This document shows, piece by piece, positions 31,197 to 42,195 of a stretch of DNA of 64,000 nucleotides; the first letter of the stretch is position 1, and each line of letters opens with the position of its first letter. Under the pieces are notes generated by a model that did not search any database, was not told the DNA's origin, and worked only from the letters and a program-made list of their open reading frames with translations. The DNA is taken from contig OY755237.1 in the NCBI GenBank assembly GCA_963576725.1, forward strand, positions 66,126,269-66,190,268, read 5' to 3'. The position numbers and the translations under genes are program-made. Source of the DNA: Azorinus chamasolen (lineage: Eukaryota; Mollusca; Bivalvia; Cardiida; Solecurtidae).

Positions 31197-32830
31197 CTGA
31201 TAAAACATCCCAGGTCGATTTTCATTTGAAACCGGAGGCCTAAGAGATACCCAGGGAACCCTTGTCCGTAAGAGTTTAGCGGACATGATCCACCCAGTTG
31301 CCGGGCTGGCACAAAAATCTTCGTCCAGGTCAGGCAAACGGGAAAGAAGTCCCATTGAAGGAGAAAGAGACTCCCTAGACTTAATTAGGTTAGGGAGGTC
31401 CACTTTTTCGACTGACACTAGCACGGAAGAGGATAGAGGACCCCTGTGAATAGGATTCGGGGGTCTTTGGCAGACAGAGGGTGGGAGGATTCTAAACCAA
31501 TCTTCACACGCATTCTAAATAGAAAATATTGATGTTCAGAATCATCTAAAGAAAAAGAGGACTAAGTCCCGTCTAGATCTGAGTGAGAGGCTTCCACAAA
31601 GTCTGATTCCCTTAAAAAATAGGACCATCCCTAGGAGCCATTATGGACAAAGTGTCTTCCTGCTCTCCCTCAGAATCCGCCCTGGTGAACGCCATGGATG
31701 GCAGCACCCGGGAAGAGTGGGACCCGCCACAGACATAGAAGTGTGGACTGTGGGTTCACGTGAGAGCTATTCTCCCTCTAGGCGAAGCTTGCTGGTTCCC
31801 AGAATGAGTGTCGGCTAGCGATAGCGACCAGCCGGCGAATCTGAGGAGGCAAAGCGATGTCTTCACATAGAAGAGTAATGGTAAGACCTCGATATGCGAT
31901 GAGAGCGGTGCGAGTGCCGGTTCCCATTAGAAGAATAAGAAGGTTTTACGCCTCCTACGGGGTGGATGGGATGGGAGCTGGGGAGTCCGAAGTGTACTCA
32001 GAAGACGAAGAGTAATTGCAGGGTCTAGACGACCAAGAACGTCTAGACTTAGCCAGAGCAGCTTCCTGTTGACTTTCACCACTGTAATGCGGTGTAGAGA
32101 CAAAATGCCCTGTAGAAAAGATTGAACTGGTAGATTTACCGGTCCACTTCGGTATCCCGGTCCAAAGGACCAGACCGGGTCACCGGTGGACAGTTGGAGA
32201 GCAAACTTAGGACACCGGGCCAAAGAATACACAATGACATCTTTGGGCTGGGGCTCGGTAGACCGGTCTGCTGGTGACGTCATGAAACTGAAGCACTAAC
32301 GCCAGGACACCGGGGACCGGTGACGGATAACTGGGCCTAGATTCAGCGGGACCATGCAAAACTCTCCACACAACAAGCGGACCGGGAGACCTGGCAACAA
32401 TAATACCTGGGACCAGTACAAAGGGCACCATTCAAGTGGTAAACGGGGAACCCGCGCCCGGGCCAGCAGTTGGGTGCCGATCTGCAACTTACAACTGGGA
32501 AATCGACTGCACCACAGGGGCTGTTGACGAAAGAGATTTTAAAGAAGAAACAGGCTTCTTCTGAGCTTTAGAGGACAGTGATGTGTCTGTTGCGAGGGAG
32601 TCGCTGACCAAAGAGAAGAATACTTCTTCCGTCGGGCAGCAAGCTCCCACGTCTCCCCTGTCCAGAGGGATGAAACTGGACAGGGAGCTGACGCGGAGCA
32701 TCCGCAGCAGGCCAGACACACTTAATGAGTTGTTCAGCCTGTCGCGAAATGCTCGCAAGAAGCCTTGCGTTGCTCTGGCATGCTGTGGTAAATAATCAAG
32801 CAAATGCATAAGACATCGCGAGTAAGTTAG
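31197..32830 (-). other. GC-richer interior segment, possible decayed retroelement Gag-like coding
   Basis: This interior is clearly richer in G and C than its surroundings. On the minus strand it gives overlapping proline/serine-rich frames, for instance 32489-32809 (106 codons) and 31137-31424 (95 codons, with RLPDLDEDFCASPATGWIMS). The proline-rich style reminds me of Gag-like proteins of DIRS-type elements, but no catalytic domain is visible and the frames are broken. Cargo of unknown origin is equally possible. Confidence 0.3.
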
Positions 32831-33339
32831 AAGTCACGCAAGGCTAATATGGGTAAACATAAGCTGATGATTACAGTCGAGATGCAATATATTTTCTATT
32901 GCATTGCAAAACACCCATAACAGTAATATTCTTCATAAAACATGCAGGAGGCTCAATTCCTCTGCTGTATTTTCTTACAAGAAATGTGTTGTTCATACAT
33001 GTATATTGCAATATAATAGAAAAACTTACTTTCCTACAACAGTTTACATTCTCATTAATATTCATGATTTTGAAAATAATATTAATTATCTACATATTTA
33101 TATACATGAACATCAATATCGCTGTTTCAGTCAGTATCAAGCTCTATACTGGTTAACTAAAATAATCTCAGATAAAAAGAACAGCTCATTCAAGTGTGTT
33201 TATTTTACATCTCATTAATATTCATAAATATGCATTAATATTCAAGAACCCAAAGTAATGACCCTCTGCTCTTGTCAATTTTTGTTCAATATCTGGTATT
33301 TTACGTAAAATAAATAATAGAAAAGATAGTACACTCGAA

Positions 33340-34458
33340 ACAATGCTAAATATAGGGCTTATGTTAATTTGCTTATTCATTTACGCACGTTATATGCAAA
33401 TTAGCTTAAATATACATGTTTTTAGAAATATTACATGAACCAAAGATGTTTTCCTTTATTTGTATGTTGATATTAAAACATTTAAATCTAAATTCAATAA
33501 CTATTTGTATATTATTAGGCCTCTCAGACTAAAAACAAACTCGTCAAACTAAAAACGCATTTTTTACTTCCCCATTAATATTCATAAGAATGCATTATAA
33601 GAATGCATTATGAGTATTAATAGAATTACATATCGTATTCAAGCTATATGTCTCTGCTTTACGTTGGTTCTTGTTTTATCCTTCTATTGTCTCTAAAAGC
33701 AAAGTTATGAAGCATTTTCTTAATCAAGATAGTTTCGAAATTTACCTCGGGTTACCATGGAAACCGTTTAATAAAAAATAGCTGTGACACAATCATTTTG
33801 GGGGAATGCTCAAAAAGTGTTCTGAGGACCCCAACGAACAAGCTACATGTCTCTGCTTTACTTTGGTACTTGTTTTGTCCTTCTATTACCTCTAAAAGCA
33901 AAGTTATTACGCATTTTCTGAACCAATGATGTTTTGAAATTTACCTCGAGTTACCATAGAAACCGTTTAATAAAACATAGATGGGAAAAACTTATTTGGG
34001 GAAATATTCAAAATGTGTTCTGATGACCCCAACGAACAACTTAAACCTAAATTCAATAATTTGTGTGCATTAATAAGCCTCTCAGACTAAACAACAAACT
34101 CCTTTTTTCTAAAAAAAACAACATTTTTTACTTCCTCATTAATATTCATAAGAATGCATTTATGAATATTAATAAATCATATATCATATTCAAGCTATAT
34201 GTCTCTGCTTTACTTTGGTACTTGTTTTGTCCTTCTATTGCTTCTTAAAACAAAGTTATGGCGCATTTTCTGAACCAATGTAGTTTCGAAAATTACCTCG
34301 GGTTACCATGGAAACCGTTAAATAAAAGATAGCTGAGACAAACTTATTTTGGGGGGCATGCTCAAAATGTGTTCTGAGGATCCCAACGAACAATTTGGTA
34401 CCCACGAAAAAAAGTCTAGGGGGGGATGCTACGGTAACCACTACTAGGACCCAGCCTA
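33340..34458 (-). repeat. Right arm: about 2.5 inverted units
   Basis: The same unit on the minus strand, with landmark GTTACCATGGAAAC at 33751 and 34302 and a mutated copy (GTTACCATAGAAAC) at 33950. The interval 33751-33950 is only 199 bp, so one unit carries an internal deletion. The arm is shorter than the left arm by about 1.5 units. Confidence 0.88.
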
Positions 34459-35162
34459 TATGTATTCCATATCCAGATGGTTATAGATAAACTACAAAGC
34501 TTAATTTGAAAAGCGCACGTTCAATTACATGTATCTTTAATCATTACCCCCATATCTGCGAGCTGACTAACGTTACATCAGGATCCCAGATGTATTTTAC
34601 TGTCGGCCAATATATTTCAAAACACTTGTTCGAATCAGGAGTAGTCAAACTTGAAGCAGGCCCAACTTTGAAAAGATATTGTAAAATGTTAATATTTAAC
34701 CATGCTTTAGCAGTTGCTTCAGGCCTAATGATTCATACAAAGGTATTAATATTTCCAAACCATTGAACTTTCTTGTCTAAAGTTTAGGCCTGTGTCTTTC
34801 AGTTGCTTTTAGCTTGATAAGAACACTCCGGCTCTTTTCAAAATGATGGTGTCAAGTTTTACCTTACGACGCAGCACATACTTGCATTTTATGAGATAGA
34901 TCTTTTCTCTATATACATTTGTCAGTGTTGTTTAATCGTATAAACATCATACAGGCAAAATGAAAAGACACACTGTCTATTTAATCATTATGCCTACGCA
35001 ATATATTATTGGTAATTATTACATAAGGACTCTGTGTTGCTTAAATGCGTCAGACAGTATGTATGTTATCTAACATGTTGATTTGGTTACGGAAATGTCT
35101 GTGATTTATATCAGGTTATCATGCTCTTGTCCCGATAATTTCCGGTAAGGGCCTATTACATA
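34459..35162. other. No recognisable feature
   Basis: An 86-codon frame at 34506-34766 is without recognisable domain. Confidence 0.55.
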
Positions 35163-35364
35163 TTAACCCTGTAAGGAAATAATGTCGAATCCAATTTCGA
35201 TTTGTTGCAATTGTATCTACTTTTGTGATCAAGCGCTTGAGAAACTATTGACCAAGTGTCAAACAACCTGGACCCTGGTGAGACGCCGAGTTACTCGGCA
35301 TCTCATCTGGATCCTAGCTGTTTGCAAATGCTGGTTAGGTTTCGATTATGCGGATAAGGGTTAA
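35163..35364 (-). mobile_element. Family D MITE
   Basis: TTAACCCTGTAAGG to TTATGCGGATAAGGGTTAA, 202 bp. The hairpin at 35256-35327 has TGGACCCTGGTGAGACGCCG on the left and CATCTCATCTGGATCCTAGC on the right, around GCCGAGTTACTCGGC. Confidence 0.8.
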
Positions 35365-35522
35365 AACGTGTTTACATTCCGAAGAAACAAATTTTCCCTA
35401 TCTGCCATTGTCTGTGAACCAAAGCTTCTTTGACAGTAAAGGAAATGAACAACACAGATCGTAACATCGCATAATTAAGATAACAATACTCGTCTAGTCA
35501 AGCAAAACAAGAAAACTGCACA

Positions 35523-35728
35523 TTAACCCTTTCCCTGTGTCATGTTTATTCATGCACAGAATCAATACAATGGAGCATGGAAAATGGTTTTTCTTCACTG
35601 TTGTGAACACTTTATCATAAGATCTTTAAGTTTTCTTATGCATACAGACCAGACCCTAATCTATATGAGCCGTCTGATCCGGGTCTACTCTGCTTGTAAG
35701 CGCGTTTTTATATGAGGGAAAGGGTTAA
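35523..35728 (-). mobile_element. Family A MITE, tip deleted
   Basis: TTAACCCTTTCCCTGTGTC to TATATGAGGGAAAGGGTTAA, 206 bp. The left hairpin arm is short (ACAGACCAGACCCTAATC) and joins TATATGAGCCGTCTGATCCG directly. Confidence 0.75.
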
Positions 35729-35821
35729 AAGCGACAATGGGCATGTGACTTACACCGCCAATTTTGGGTCATTTTTAGACATTGTCTCTGCCGATTCTCA
35801 ATACTAGTCCCTTAAATCTTC

Positions 35822-35996
35822 CGAAAAGGATCATTAACTAGAGAAAATGACAATTTTAGAGAATTTTGTAGTTTGAAACCATTGAGATAAATAGAACATT
35901 TGCTCCTATATAGCAAATGCTCTATTTATCACAATGGTTTCAATAGGTGATTTTTACAGAGGCGTAGGTAGGCGTATCTATGGAGAAAAGGGTTAA
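35822..35996 (-). mobile_element. Family C MITE, left end lost
   Basis: It starts within the single-copy half (GGATCATTAACTAGAGAAAA). The hairpin 35876-35942 has a shortened tip (TTTGCTCCTATATAGCAAA). It ends TATGGAGAAAAGGGTTAA. Confidence 0.7.
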
Positions 35997-36001
35997 AATA
36001 G

Positions 36002-36209
36002 TTTACCCCTTATCCCGCTGATCACGATTTGCCTCGCATTTGCAAACAGCTTGGATCCAGATGAGACGCCAACGGACTCGACGTCCCATTATGATCCAAG
36101 CTGTTTAACACTCTCGCTATTTTATCAAATTATTCTTCGAATCGGAAGTAGACAAACAACTCACAAGTTCAGAATCTGAGCATATGTTCTACAGCAAAAT
36201 ACGGGTTGA
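36002..36209 (+). mobile_element. Family D MITE
   Basis: TTTACCCCTTATCCCGCTGA to AAATACGGGTTGAA. The hairpin left arm is AGCTTGGATCCAGATGAGAC. The right arm has lost its TCATCAGGATCC core (CCCATTATGATCCAAGCTGT). Confidence 0.7.
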
Positions 36210-36419
36210 AAACTTCGTTTCCATGCAAAAGAACCAGACTAAAAATAAGCAAATTAAGCTATAAATGTTCTCCAAAAGAATATAACTGACAACGGGACAA
36301 TGAGATCATTACTTCACAAAGACTTTGATAGCAGTGATGTAGACTAGGGCATGAAAAGGTTACATACATTATATCCAAATAACCCAAAAGTTGTGTCATG
36401 CCTTACCCCATAGCGTAGA

Positions 36420-37080
36420 CGGAATTCAAACGGATACAAAATGCAATAGAAAGTTATCCGGTGATGACAGTCATCCACACTGCCGTCCGAGGTTCGCGCT
36501 ATCGGTGTATGGAGCGCATAAAACGCACAATGACCGCACGATTACCGGACAAGTACAGGAAAATTGACGACCAATTAACTGACATCACCGCACGATTAAC
36601 GGGCACGTACCGAATAAAACGAAAGTGCAACACATGAAAATCTGACCAAACGTTCTTTGAATGACGTTGTCCGGAACACCTCCGGTTGAACCGTAGTATG
36701 TCAAGTAGTCGTCCGGTCGCGAATCAGGTCCAGCGGACAACAACAGATGCGAACCGGGCAAGCCGAGTAAGAAGGAACGCACGTCCATAGAAGGAAAGTA
36801 CGAGTTCCGAACAAACCGCATGCCAGCATAATTATAGTTACCATACGTCCAGCGGGCGCCTTTGTCCGGTGGAGTCCGTTCTGAGTTCTGTGCATGTTTA
36901 AAACTTCCAACCGGACTGAACGGACCTTTATGGACAGGAAGCGCATACGCTGAATGAGAAACGGAGAAAGAACGCATGCGAACGGAGACGAACGGATTAA
37001 AAATTATGTTATCCGTTTGACGTCCGTTAATGCTTTCCGGTAAGGTGTGACAGACGCTTAAGTATCGGGACATCCAGCCT
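36420..37080. repeat. GC-richer stretch with CGGAC words; 162-codon minus-strand frame of unknown status
   Basis: ACCGCACGATTACCGGACAA and ACCGCACGATTAACGGGCAC are two imperfect copies about 60 bp apart, and GTCCG/CGGAC words recur throughout. The minus-strand frame 36585-37073 has no domain that I know. The word repetition argues for a dispersed non-coding repeat rather than an exon. Confidence 0.4.
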
Positions 37081-37100
37081 GCCCTTTAAACATTTCCAAA

Positions 37101-37323
37101 TAATCCCATGTTGTAACGCATTTGCAAACAGAGTAGACCAAGATCTGACGGCTCCTATAGGAGTCGTGTGATCAGTGTTTGCTCTGTTTGCTAGTGGAAT
37201 TTAAAATATCAATTTCTTTACTTTCTAAAATAACTACCTTCCATATTTCATTATAACTATTTTGTCTTTGAATATTCAGTAGGTATTGGAATTTGGAATA
37301 AAACAGAACAGTGTCGGGATTAA
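37101..37323 (+). mobile_element. Family A MITE, same subfamily as 7790-8032
   Basis: The hairpin 37122-37190 is intact (AGATCTGACGGCTCCTATAG, AGTCGTGTGATCAGTGTTTG). CTACCTTCCATATTTCATTA and AATATTCAGTAGGTATTGGA mark the subfamily. The right end is decayed (GTCGGGATTAAA). Confidence 0.75.
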
Positions 37324-37489
37324 ACCAGTTTGAAAAGCTGAATTAGGCAGTTAGGCACCATTTTGGTACATTTAATTAGACTGACATAGTAGCAAATAGT
37401 GTAGACTCTGAGCAAACTGCTAGGGTAAATGTGTTCATGTAAGTAGATTGAGGTGAATAGTAGAATGTTTAGTAAGATTCTATTTATCA

Positions 37490-38035
37490 TACCCCCGCGT
37501 AAGTTGAGAGGGGGTATATAGGAGTCAGTGTGTTGGTCGGTTGGTCGGTTGTGTCTATTTTGTCTGTCCGTGGCACAACCTGGCACATATCTTACGACGC
37601 GAACTACTGCTACATTTCTTTCCCGATTTGCATCAAACTTTGCATATACATTATTTATGATGTGGAGATGTGTATGAAACAATATCACGCGTTTAAACCT
37701 GGGCATTGTAGAAGTATCCCCCTTGAGTATTTTGTCATTTTGGCATGAAACATCGGGAGTTGGTGTAGCAAACTCCTCCTTCAGTTTTAAAGTTATTGCA
37801 TTTATATTTGGTATACATAATAAACACGAATGCTATATGTGCAAAACGATATGTTAAGCTTTGGGCATTGTAGAATTATCTTCCCCTGAACTTTGAGTAC
37901 TTTTGTTATTTTGTCATGAAACATTGGGAGTTGGTGTCACGAAATCCTCATTCAATTTGAAAGTTATTGATTTGATACTTGACATACATAATAACCATGA
38001 ATAGTACATGTGCAAGACGCAATTGTCCTGTGTTT
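37490..38035 (+). repeat. Dispersed repeat with internal duplication
   Basis: It begins ATACCCCCGCGTAAGTTGAG and continues GGGGGTATATAGGAGTCAGT. CATGAAACATCGGGAGTTGG at about 37744 and CATGAAACATTGGGAGTTGG at 37915 each start a related unit containing TTAAAGTTATTG (or TGAAAGTTATTG), TACATAATAA and CATGTGCAA-like words, so a block of about 170 bp is duplicated in tandem. The element is not identified. Confidence 0.6.
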
Positions 38036-38779
38036 ATTGGTATTATCTCCACTTGCTCTCTATGTTTAGTAAATATGCATGTTGTTGATGCATGGCATGT
38101 CTAAACTAACTACTTGAAGTTTAAACAGCATGTTGTTTAGATGGCAAATATCTTGAATAGACACTTGACATCTAATGTTGAGAATGTAAACATAAACAAT
38201 CTAAATAATCGAAATAGATGCTATTTTAAGTCAATGTGGAATCAATTTTGATGTGCATCACATCTCCATAATTACTATATGTAAGCCCTTCCTTCAGATA
38301 CACGCATTTTAACACATTTTCAAACAGAAACTGTCATTTTTCATGACTACTCTTACACAACATATAGGGCCATTACACCACCTGGTAGCAATTGTCCAGT
38401 TAACCTTTAAAGACAGTAATCCCGTTTTGTTGCTGTTTTGTTTTAGGTGTTTTATTTTTTTATTTAATGTAATATATATATATTTATTTTTTAATGAACT
38501 ACAGTTAAAGGTGTTAAGATACGCAGATATGAATACAAACAAAAACAGAGAATGTGCTTCGTGGGGTTTTCTTATTTCAATAATATTTCAATTTCATGTT
38601 GTTATTTCATCGAAAAATGTTTACATCATTTGAATAGCTTTGATATAGAATAACAGTGCAGCCACTAATTGTGCTACGTTTTTTCAGGAGTATATGATCA
38701 TGTTTGTATTTTATGGAAAGCTTTTATGACATTTTGTCAAAATGGATTGATGTTTCTCATTTGTTTAATACTCATTCTA
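38036..38779. other. No recognisable feature
   Basis: AT-rich. The frames at 38309-38633 are without domain. Confidence 0.5.
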
Positions 38780-39790
38780 AAATTTTGTTCCATGTAGCAT
38801 AATTTGTTATTTACCTTCTCAACCAAGCTGTTTGTAAACCTTCTACAAAACATGTAAATTATTATTTGTAGAGCCCCCATCAAAGTATTGTTCAACTAAG
38901 AGTGCTTTTTATCGTTGCATTTCCTTACCAAATATACTAAAACATTTCTTTTATTTCTTTTAAGATTCGAAAGTGACATAATGAGGTGATTAAGTAGTGG
39001 AAGAAGTAATGTCTTAATTACTATGATATTTCCTATTGGTGTTAAATACCGACGATTCCAATTTAATATTAGAGCTTTTAGTTTTTTGTATTTTTCAGTA
39101 TATATAAGCATGACCATGTTTGAAAGATCCACGTAAAATATAATCTTTATCAATATAAACCTAGTTAATGTTTTACACTTTTTGTTCTGTATGTTTTGCA
39201 CCCGTACTGTACTTTTTGCATCCTATCCATATAGCATGTTGTGTTTTTATCGAAGTTGGCTTTCAAACCAGAATATTTTGAAATTCTGCGTTATTCAGTC
39301 AATGTTTCGTTTAGAGACAATCAGATTCATCTAACATTGCAGATAGGTCATCTGCATATTGGAACACATTGTACTCTGTACCATTGATTGTGAGTCCTTT
39401 AATATGTATGTTTTGCTTAATTTTAGCTACTAATTCTGCACATAATAAAACGATAAGCTGACATTGGACCCTTTCGCCTGAAACCTAGACTGATAGTGAA
39501 GACATTTCATAGATGACCACCCTGGTTGATTGTTATCCTAGCATTCTTATACAACAAAGTAAACCATTTAATGAAAGGGTCGCCAAAGTTAAAAGGTTTG
39601 TATCGGGAAAGTCTGGCGGGAAAATTGAAATCATCTGCATGTCTCTGGTTGTGAGTGGTCTTTCCGACCAACTTTGGATTGTGACTTCGGAAGGCTGTAT
39701 CGTTTTTAAGATATTGCCATTGTTTGCACTGCACTCCTATGGTCACTGTAGGGTGTTCATTCACTTGGGCTACTGTATGCACAAGATTCC
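38780..39790 (-). pseudogene. LINE reverse transcriptase fragment, broken
   Basis: Read from 39790 downwards: KPFNFGDPFIKWFTLLYKNA (fingers/palm region), then VLLCAELVAKIKQNIHIKGL, then the catalytic FQYADD at about 39350, then LNWNRRYLTPIGNIIVIKTL (39060-38990) and finally GLQTAWLRR near 38830. This order is that of non-LTR retrotransposon RTs with a YADD box. Frames shift several times and stops intervene, so the copy is dead. Both ends are truncated. The clade is not determined. Confidence 0.75.
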
Positions 39791-39954
39791 ATAATTATAT
39801 TTTCTCTGTTTTGTGTATATAATGGCTCGAGTGGTATTTGGGTCGGTTCATTTTGCCGCCCATTGCCATAGTATATGCCATATTGTATATCTATTGTATA
39901 TATTTTATTGTCCGGATAGATAATCATGCGGTTCGTTCCGGTGATTTCATCCAT

Positions 39955-40025
39955 GTGAAGCGCTTTTGAACGCACATATCCTGTGTGAAAAGAGCGCTAT
40001 ATAAATGTGGTATAATAATAATAAT
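39955..40025 (+). repeat. Dispersed retroposon tail with (TAA)n
   Basis: GAAGCGCTTTTGAACGCACA, then TATCCTGTGTGAAAAGAGCG, then CTATATAAATGTGGTATAAT and a short TAA run: the same block as the 5056-5126 copy, in the opposite orientation. Confidence 0.65.
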
Positions 40026-40095
40026 AGTATGTACATAGACACTAGGTGGGTTTGTGCTATATTTTTACACGCTTGATTCATGACAAAAACTGAAA

Positions 40096-40341
40096 TTAAC
40101 CCTTCCCTTCATGTAAAATCGTTTACACGCATTTGCAAACAGAGTACACCCAGATCAAACGACTCCTATAGGAGCCGTGTGATCAGTGTCTGCTCTGTTT
40201 GCGTATGACTTGTTAGAAATCTGATTCTACAGTTCTTGTGAACTCAAAACCTTCCTTTGAAAATACAACGTTATGAGATGTCAGCTGGTAATTATCCGTA
40301 GTGTTATTTTGGGCATGAATATTGAACAGGGAAAGGGTTAA
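40096..40341 (+). mobile_element. Family A MITE
   Basis: TTAACCCTTCCCTTCATGTA to TTGAACAGGGAAAGGGTTAA, 246 bp. The hairpin is CACCCAGATCAAACGACTCC, TATAGGAGCCGTGTGATCAG. The terminal repeats match over CCCTTCCCT/AGGGAAAGGG. Confidence 0.85.
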
Positions 40342-40525
40342 AGAGCCAGACATTGGTATGTTTGGTATATATAAGTATACCTTCTTGCATTTTATATTCG
40401 AGCTTCATGTGGTAATAGCACGGTTTATCGTAGTAATTCAATGGCAATTTAAAATAACATTTCGTAAGGATAATGCTTCTTTCACAAAGAGTGGTACTTT
40501 TATCAGACTTAATTTATTGTGCGTA

Positions 40526-41863
40526 CGAGGGGTGTTCCAAAAATAATGTCACTTGCATCGGTGCTCATATAGCGGAAGTGCTTTTGTTCATTTTAATTTG
40601 CTCTGCCCTTCAAAATACTCTCCGCCAGCCAGAATACGCCTTTTTAGCCGGTCAATCCATTTTTGGAAGCATTTTTCATACTCTTCAATGGGGACACCCA
40701 TCAGACACTGATAAACAGCAGATCCAAGGGCATTTCTCGAATTGTATATCCTTCCAGATAAATGATATTTAAGTTTTGGAAAGAGAAAATAGTCGCAGGG
40801 GGCCAAGTCTGGCGAATACGAAGGGTGCGGAAGGACGGTAACCTTCTCTGACTCCAAAAAGTCAGTCACAATACGTGCCTTGTGAGCGGGTGCATTATCA
40901 TGCAAAAGTCGGACATACTTAAGTCCTGTTTTGGGGCGGCTACTTTTGTAGTAGTTCTTCAATTTTCTCAGAACAACGTTTTTATAGAACTTGCCTGTGA
41001 CCGTTCTGCCTTTTGGCACCGGGATTTGAATAGCTGGACCCTTATTAGTGAAAAAAATAGCATACAAAACCTTCTTTACCGTTCGTATTCGTTTGGCAAT
41101 ACTTGGGCGTCTGGCATTTTTAGTGGTCCATATTCGGTTGGAAACCTTCCGCTTTGGTTCAAAATAATATACCCAGGTCTCATCACCAGTGACTATATTA
41201 TCAAAAGCCTTTTTACTATATTTTGGGTACATTTTGAGAAGGTTTTTTGCCATTGTTACACGCGTCTTCTTTTGCTCATCCGTTAACAAATGGGGTATCC
41301 ATTTTGCATTTATCTTTCTAACTTTTAGGTGTTTCTTCAAAATTGCATGAACTCTTGCTAACGACAAGTTTGTCATTCGAGCCAATTGTCTTACGGTGAA
41401 TCGAGCATCAGTTTTGAGGATATTTCGGATTTTTTCTATGTTACCTTTGGTCGTAGTTGTTGCAGGACGACCTGGGCGAGCAGCATCTTTCAGTTGCTGC
41501 TGCCCAGCACTAAATTTAGCTACCCACCTACAAACAGTCCTGTGGGACATTTGGCCCTCCCCATAAATGTCACACACCTCGCGGTGAATATCTACAGCCT
41601 TTATGCCGAGTAATGACCTACCTTTTATATAGGCTCTAATTTCAAGAACATTTTCAGCTCGTTTTCCTGTCATTTTGTGTATAGTCTAACGAATAGGCTA
41701 TGAAACGATGTACACTGTACCGAGGCAAGTGAACGTGTGGACGAGATATTTACCTGTGTCACGAGCCAGTGATCACTCAATCGACACGAGGTGGTTTTGT
41801 GCATGAATTGCACGATTTCCGCGAAATAAAGCACAGATGACATCATTTATGGAACACCCCTCG
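40526..41863 (-). mobile_element. Mariner (DD34D), complete 1338-bp copy
   Basis: TIRs of about 26 bp: CGAGGGGTGTTCCAAAAATA at 40526 and the inverse of CGAGGGGTGTTCCATAAATG ending at 41863, with two differences in this span. TA target duplications are intact on both sides (40524-40525, 41864-41865). The transposase frame is uninterrupted, so the copy may be competent. Confidence 0.93.
40588..41673 (-). CDS. Mariner transposase, intact, 361 aa
   Basis: Cut-and-paste transposase of the mariner branch of IS630/Tc1/mariner. Residues 1-110 hold two helix-turn-helix segments joined by RPGRP (66-70). The WIPHLLTDEQ linker (125-134) corresponds to the WVPHEL motif. The catalytic triad is Asp164 in TGDETWV, Asp259 in LLHDNAPAH and Asp294 in YSPDLAPCDYF, with 34 residues between the last two, hence DD34D. 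Length is within the usual 345-360 aa range. The ATG at 41673 gives the expected N-terminus, 190 bp inside the right TIR end. I saw no stop, frameshift or missing catalytic residue. Subfamily not assigned. Confidence 0.93.
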   Translation of the reverse strand: MTGKRAENVLEIRAYIKGRSLLGIKAVDIHREVCDIYGEGQMSHRTVCRWVAKFSAGQQQLKDAARPGRPATTTTKGNIEKIRNILKTDARFTVRQLARMTNLSLARVHAILKKHLKVRKINAKWIPHLLTDEQKKTRVTMAKNLLKMYPKYSKKAFDNIVTGDETWVYYFEPKRKVSNRIWTTKNARRPSIAKRIRTVKKVLYAIFFTNKGPAIQIPVPKGRTVTGKFYKNVVLRKLKNYYKSSRPKTGLKYVRLLHDNAPAHKARIVTDFLESEKVTVLPHPSYSPDLAPCDYFLFPKLKYHLSGRIYNSRNALGSAVYQCLMGVPIEEYEKCFQKWIDRLKRRILAGGEYFEGQSKLK

Positions 41864-42195
41864 TATTTAGTAGTTCTAAATACTTATACATAGATGGGCT
41901 ATTATAATATTTACGTGTATATTTACTGCGTATATCATCAAAACAGGGACATATAGATACAAAGTGGTATTCGTCTTCTAAATCAAAAGATTTACAGCAC
42001 TGGCAATATCTTTCGTCACGTGGGGCGCTATTTCTACTATAACGGCCGGTTTATGTACGCAGTTGATGTACAGAAAGTCTTAATCTACAAACGTACAATC
42101 TATATTTTCTAGGTAATATGTCTAAATATCTCTCATAACCAAACAGTGTTTTATAAAAGTTATAACTACTAAGAACAGAACTATGATGCAGTACA

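Larger units (their letters stand above)
29283..34458. mobile_element. 5.2-kb foldback-like element
   Basis: Both ends carry the inverted sequence TAGGCTGGGTCCTAGTAGTG followed by GTTACCGTA. The identity continues, with few differences, through the first ~140 bp of each side. The immediate flanks read TAT on both sides (29280-29282 and 34459-34461), a candidate 3-bp target duplication. Arms are built of ~352-bp tandem units pointing towards each other and the interior is about 2.5 kb. No transposase is recognised. The layout recalls foldback (FB) elements, but the superfamily is unknown. Confidence 0.8.

Noticed and set aside
36585..37073. 162-codon minus-strand frame as a host exon
   Set aside because: No domain recognised, and the underlying DNA shows repeated CGGAC-type words and a duplicated ACCGCACGATTA block, which suggests a repeat.
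40882..41286. 134-codon plus-strand frame
   Set aside because: It is antisense to the intact mariner transposase.
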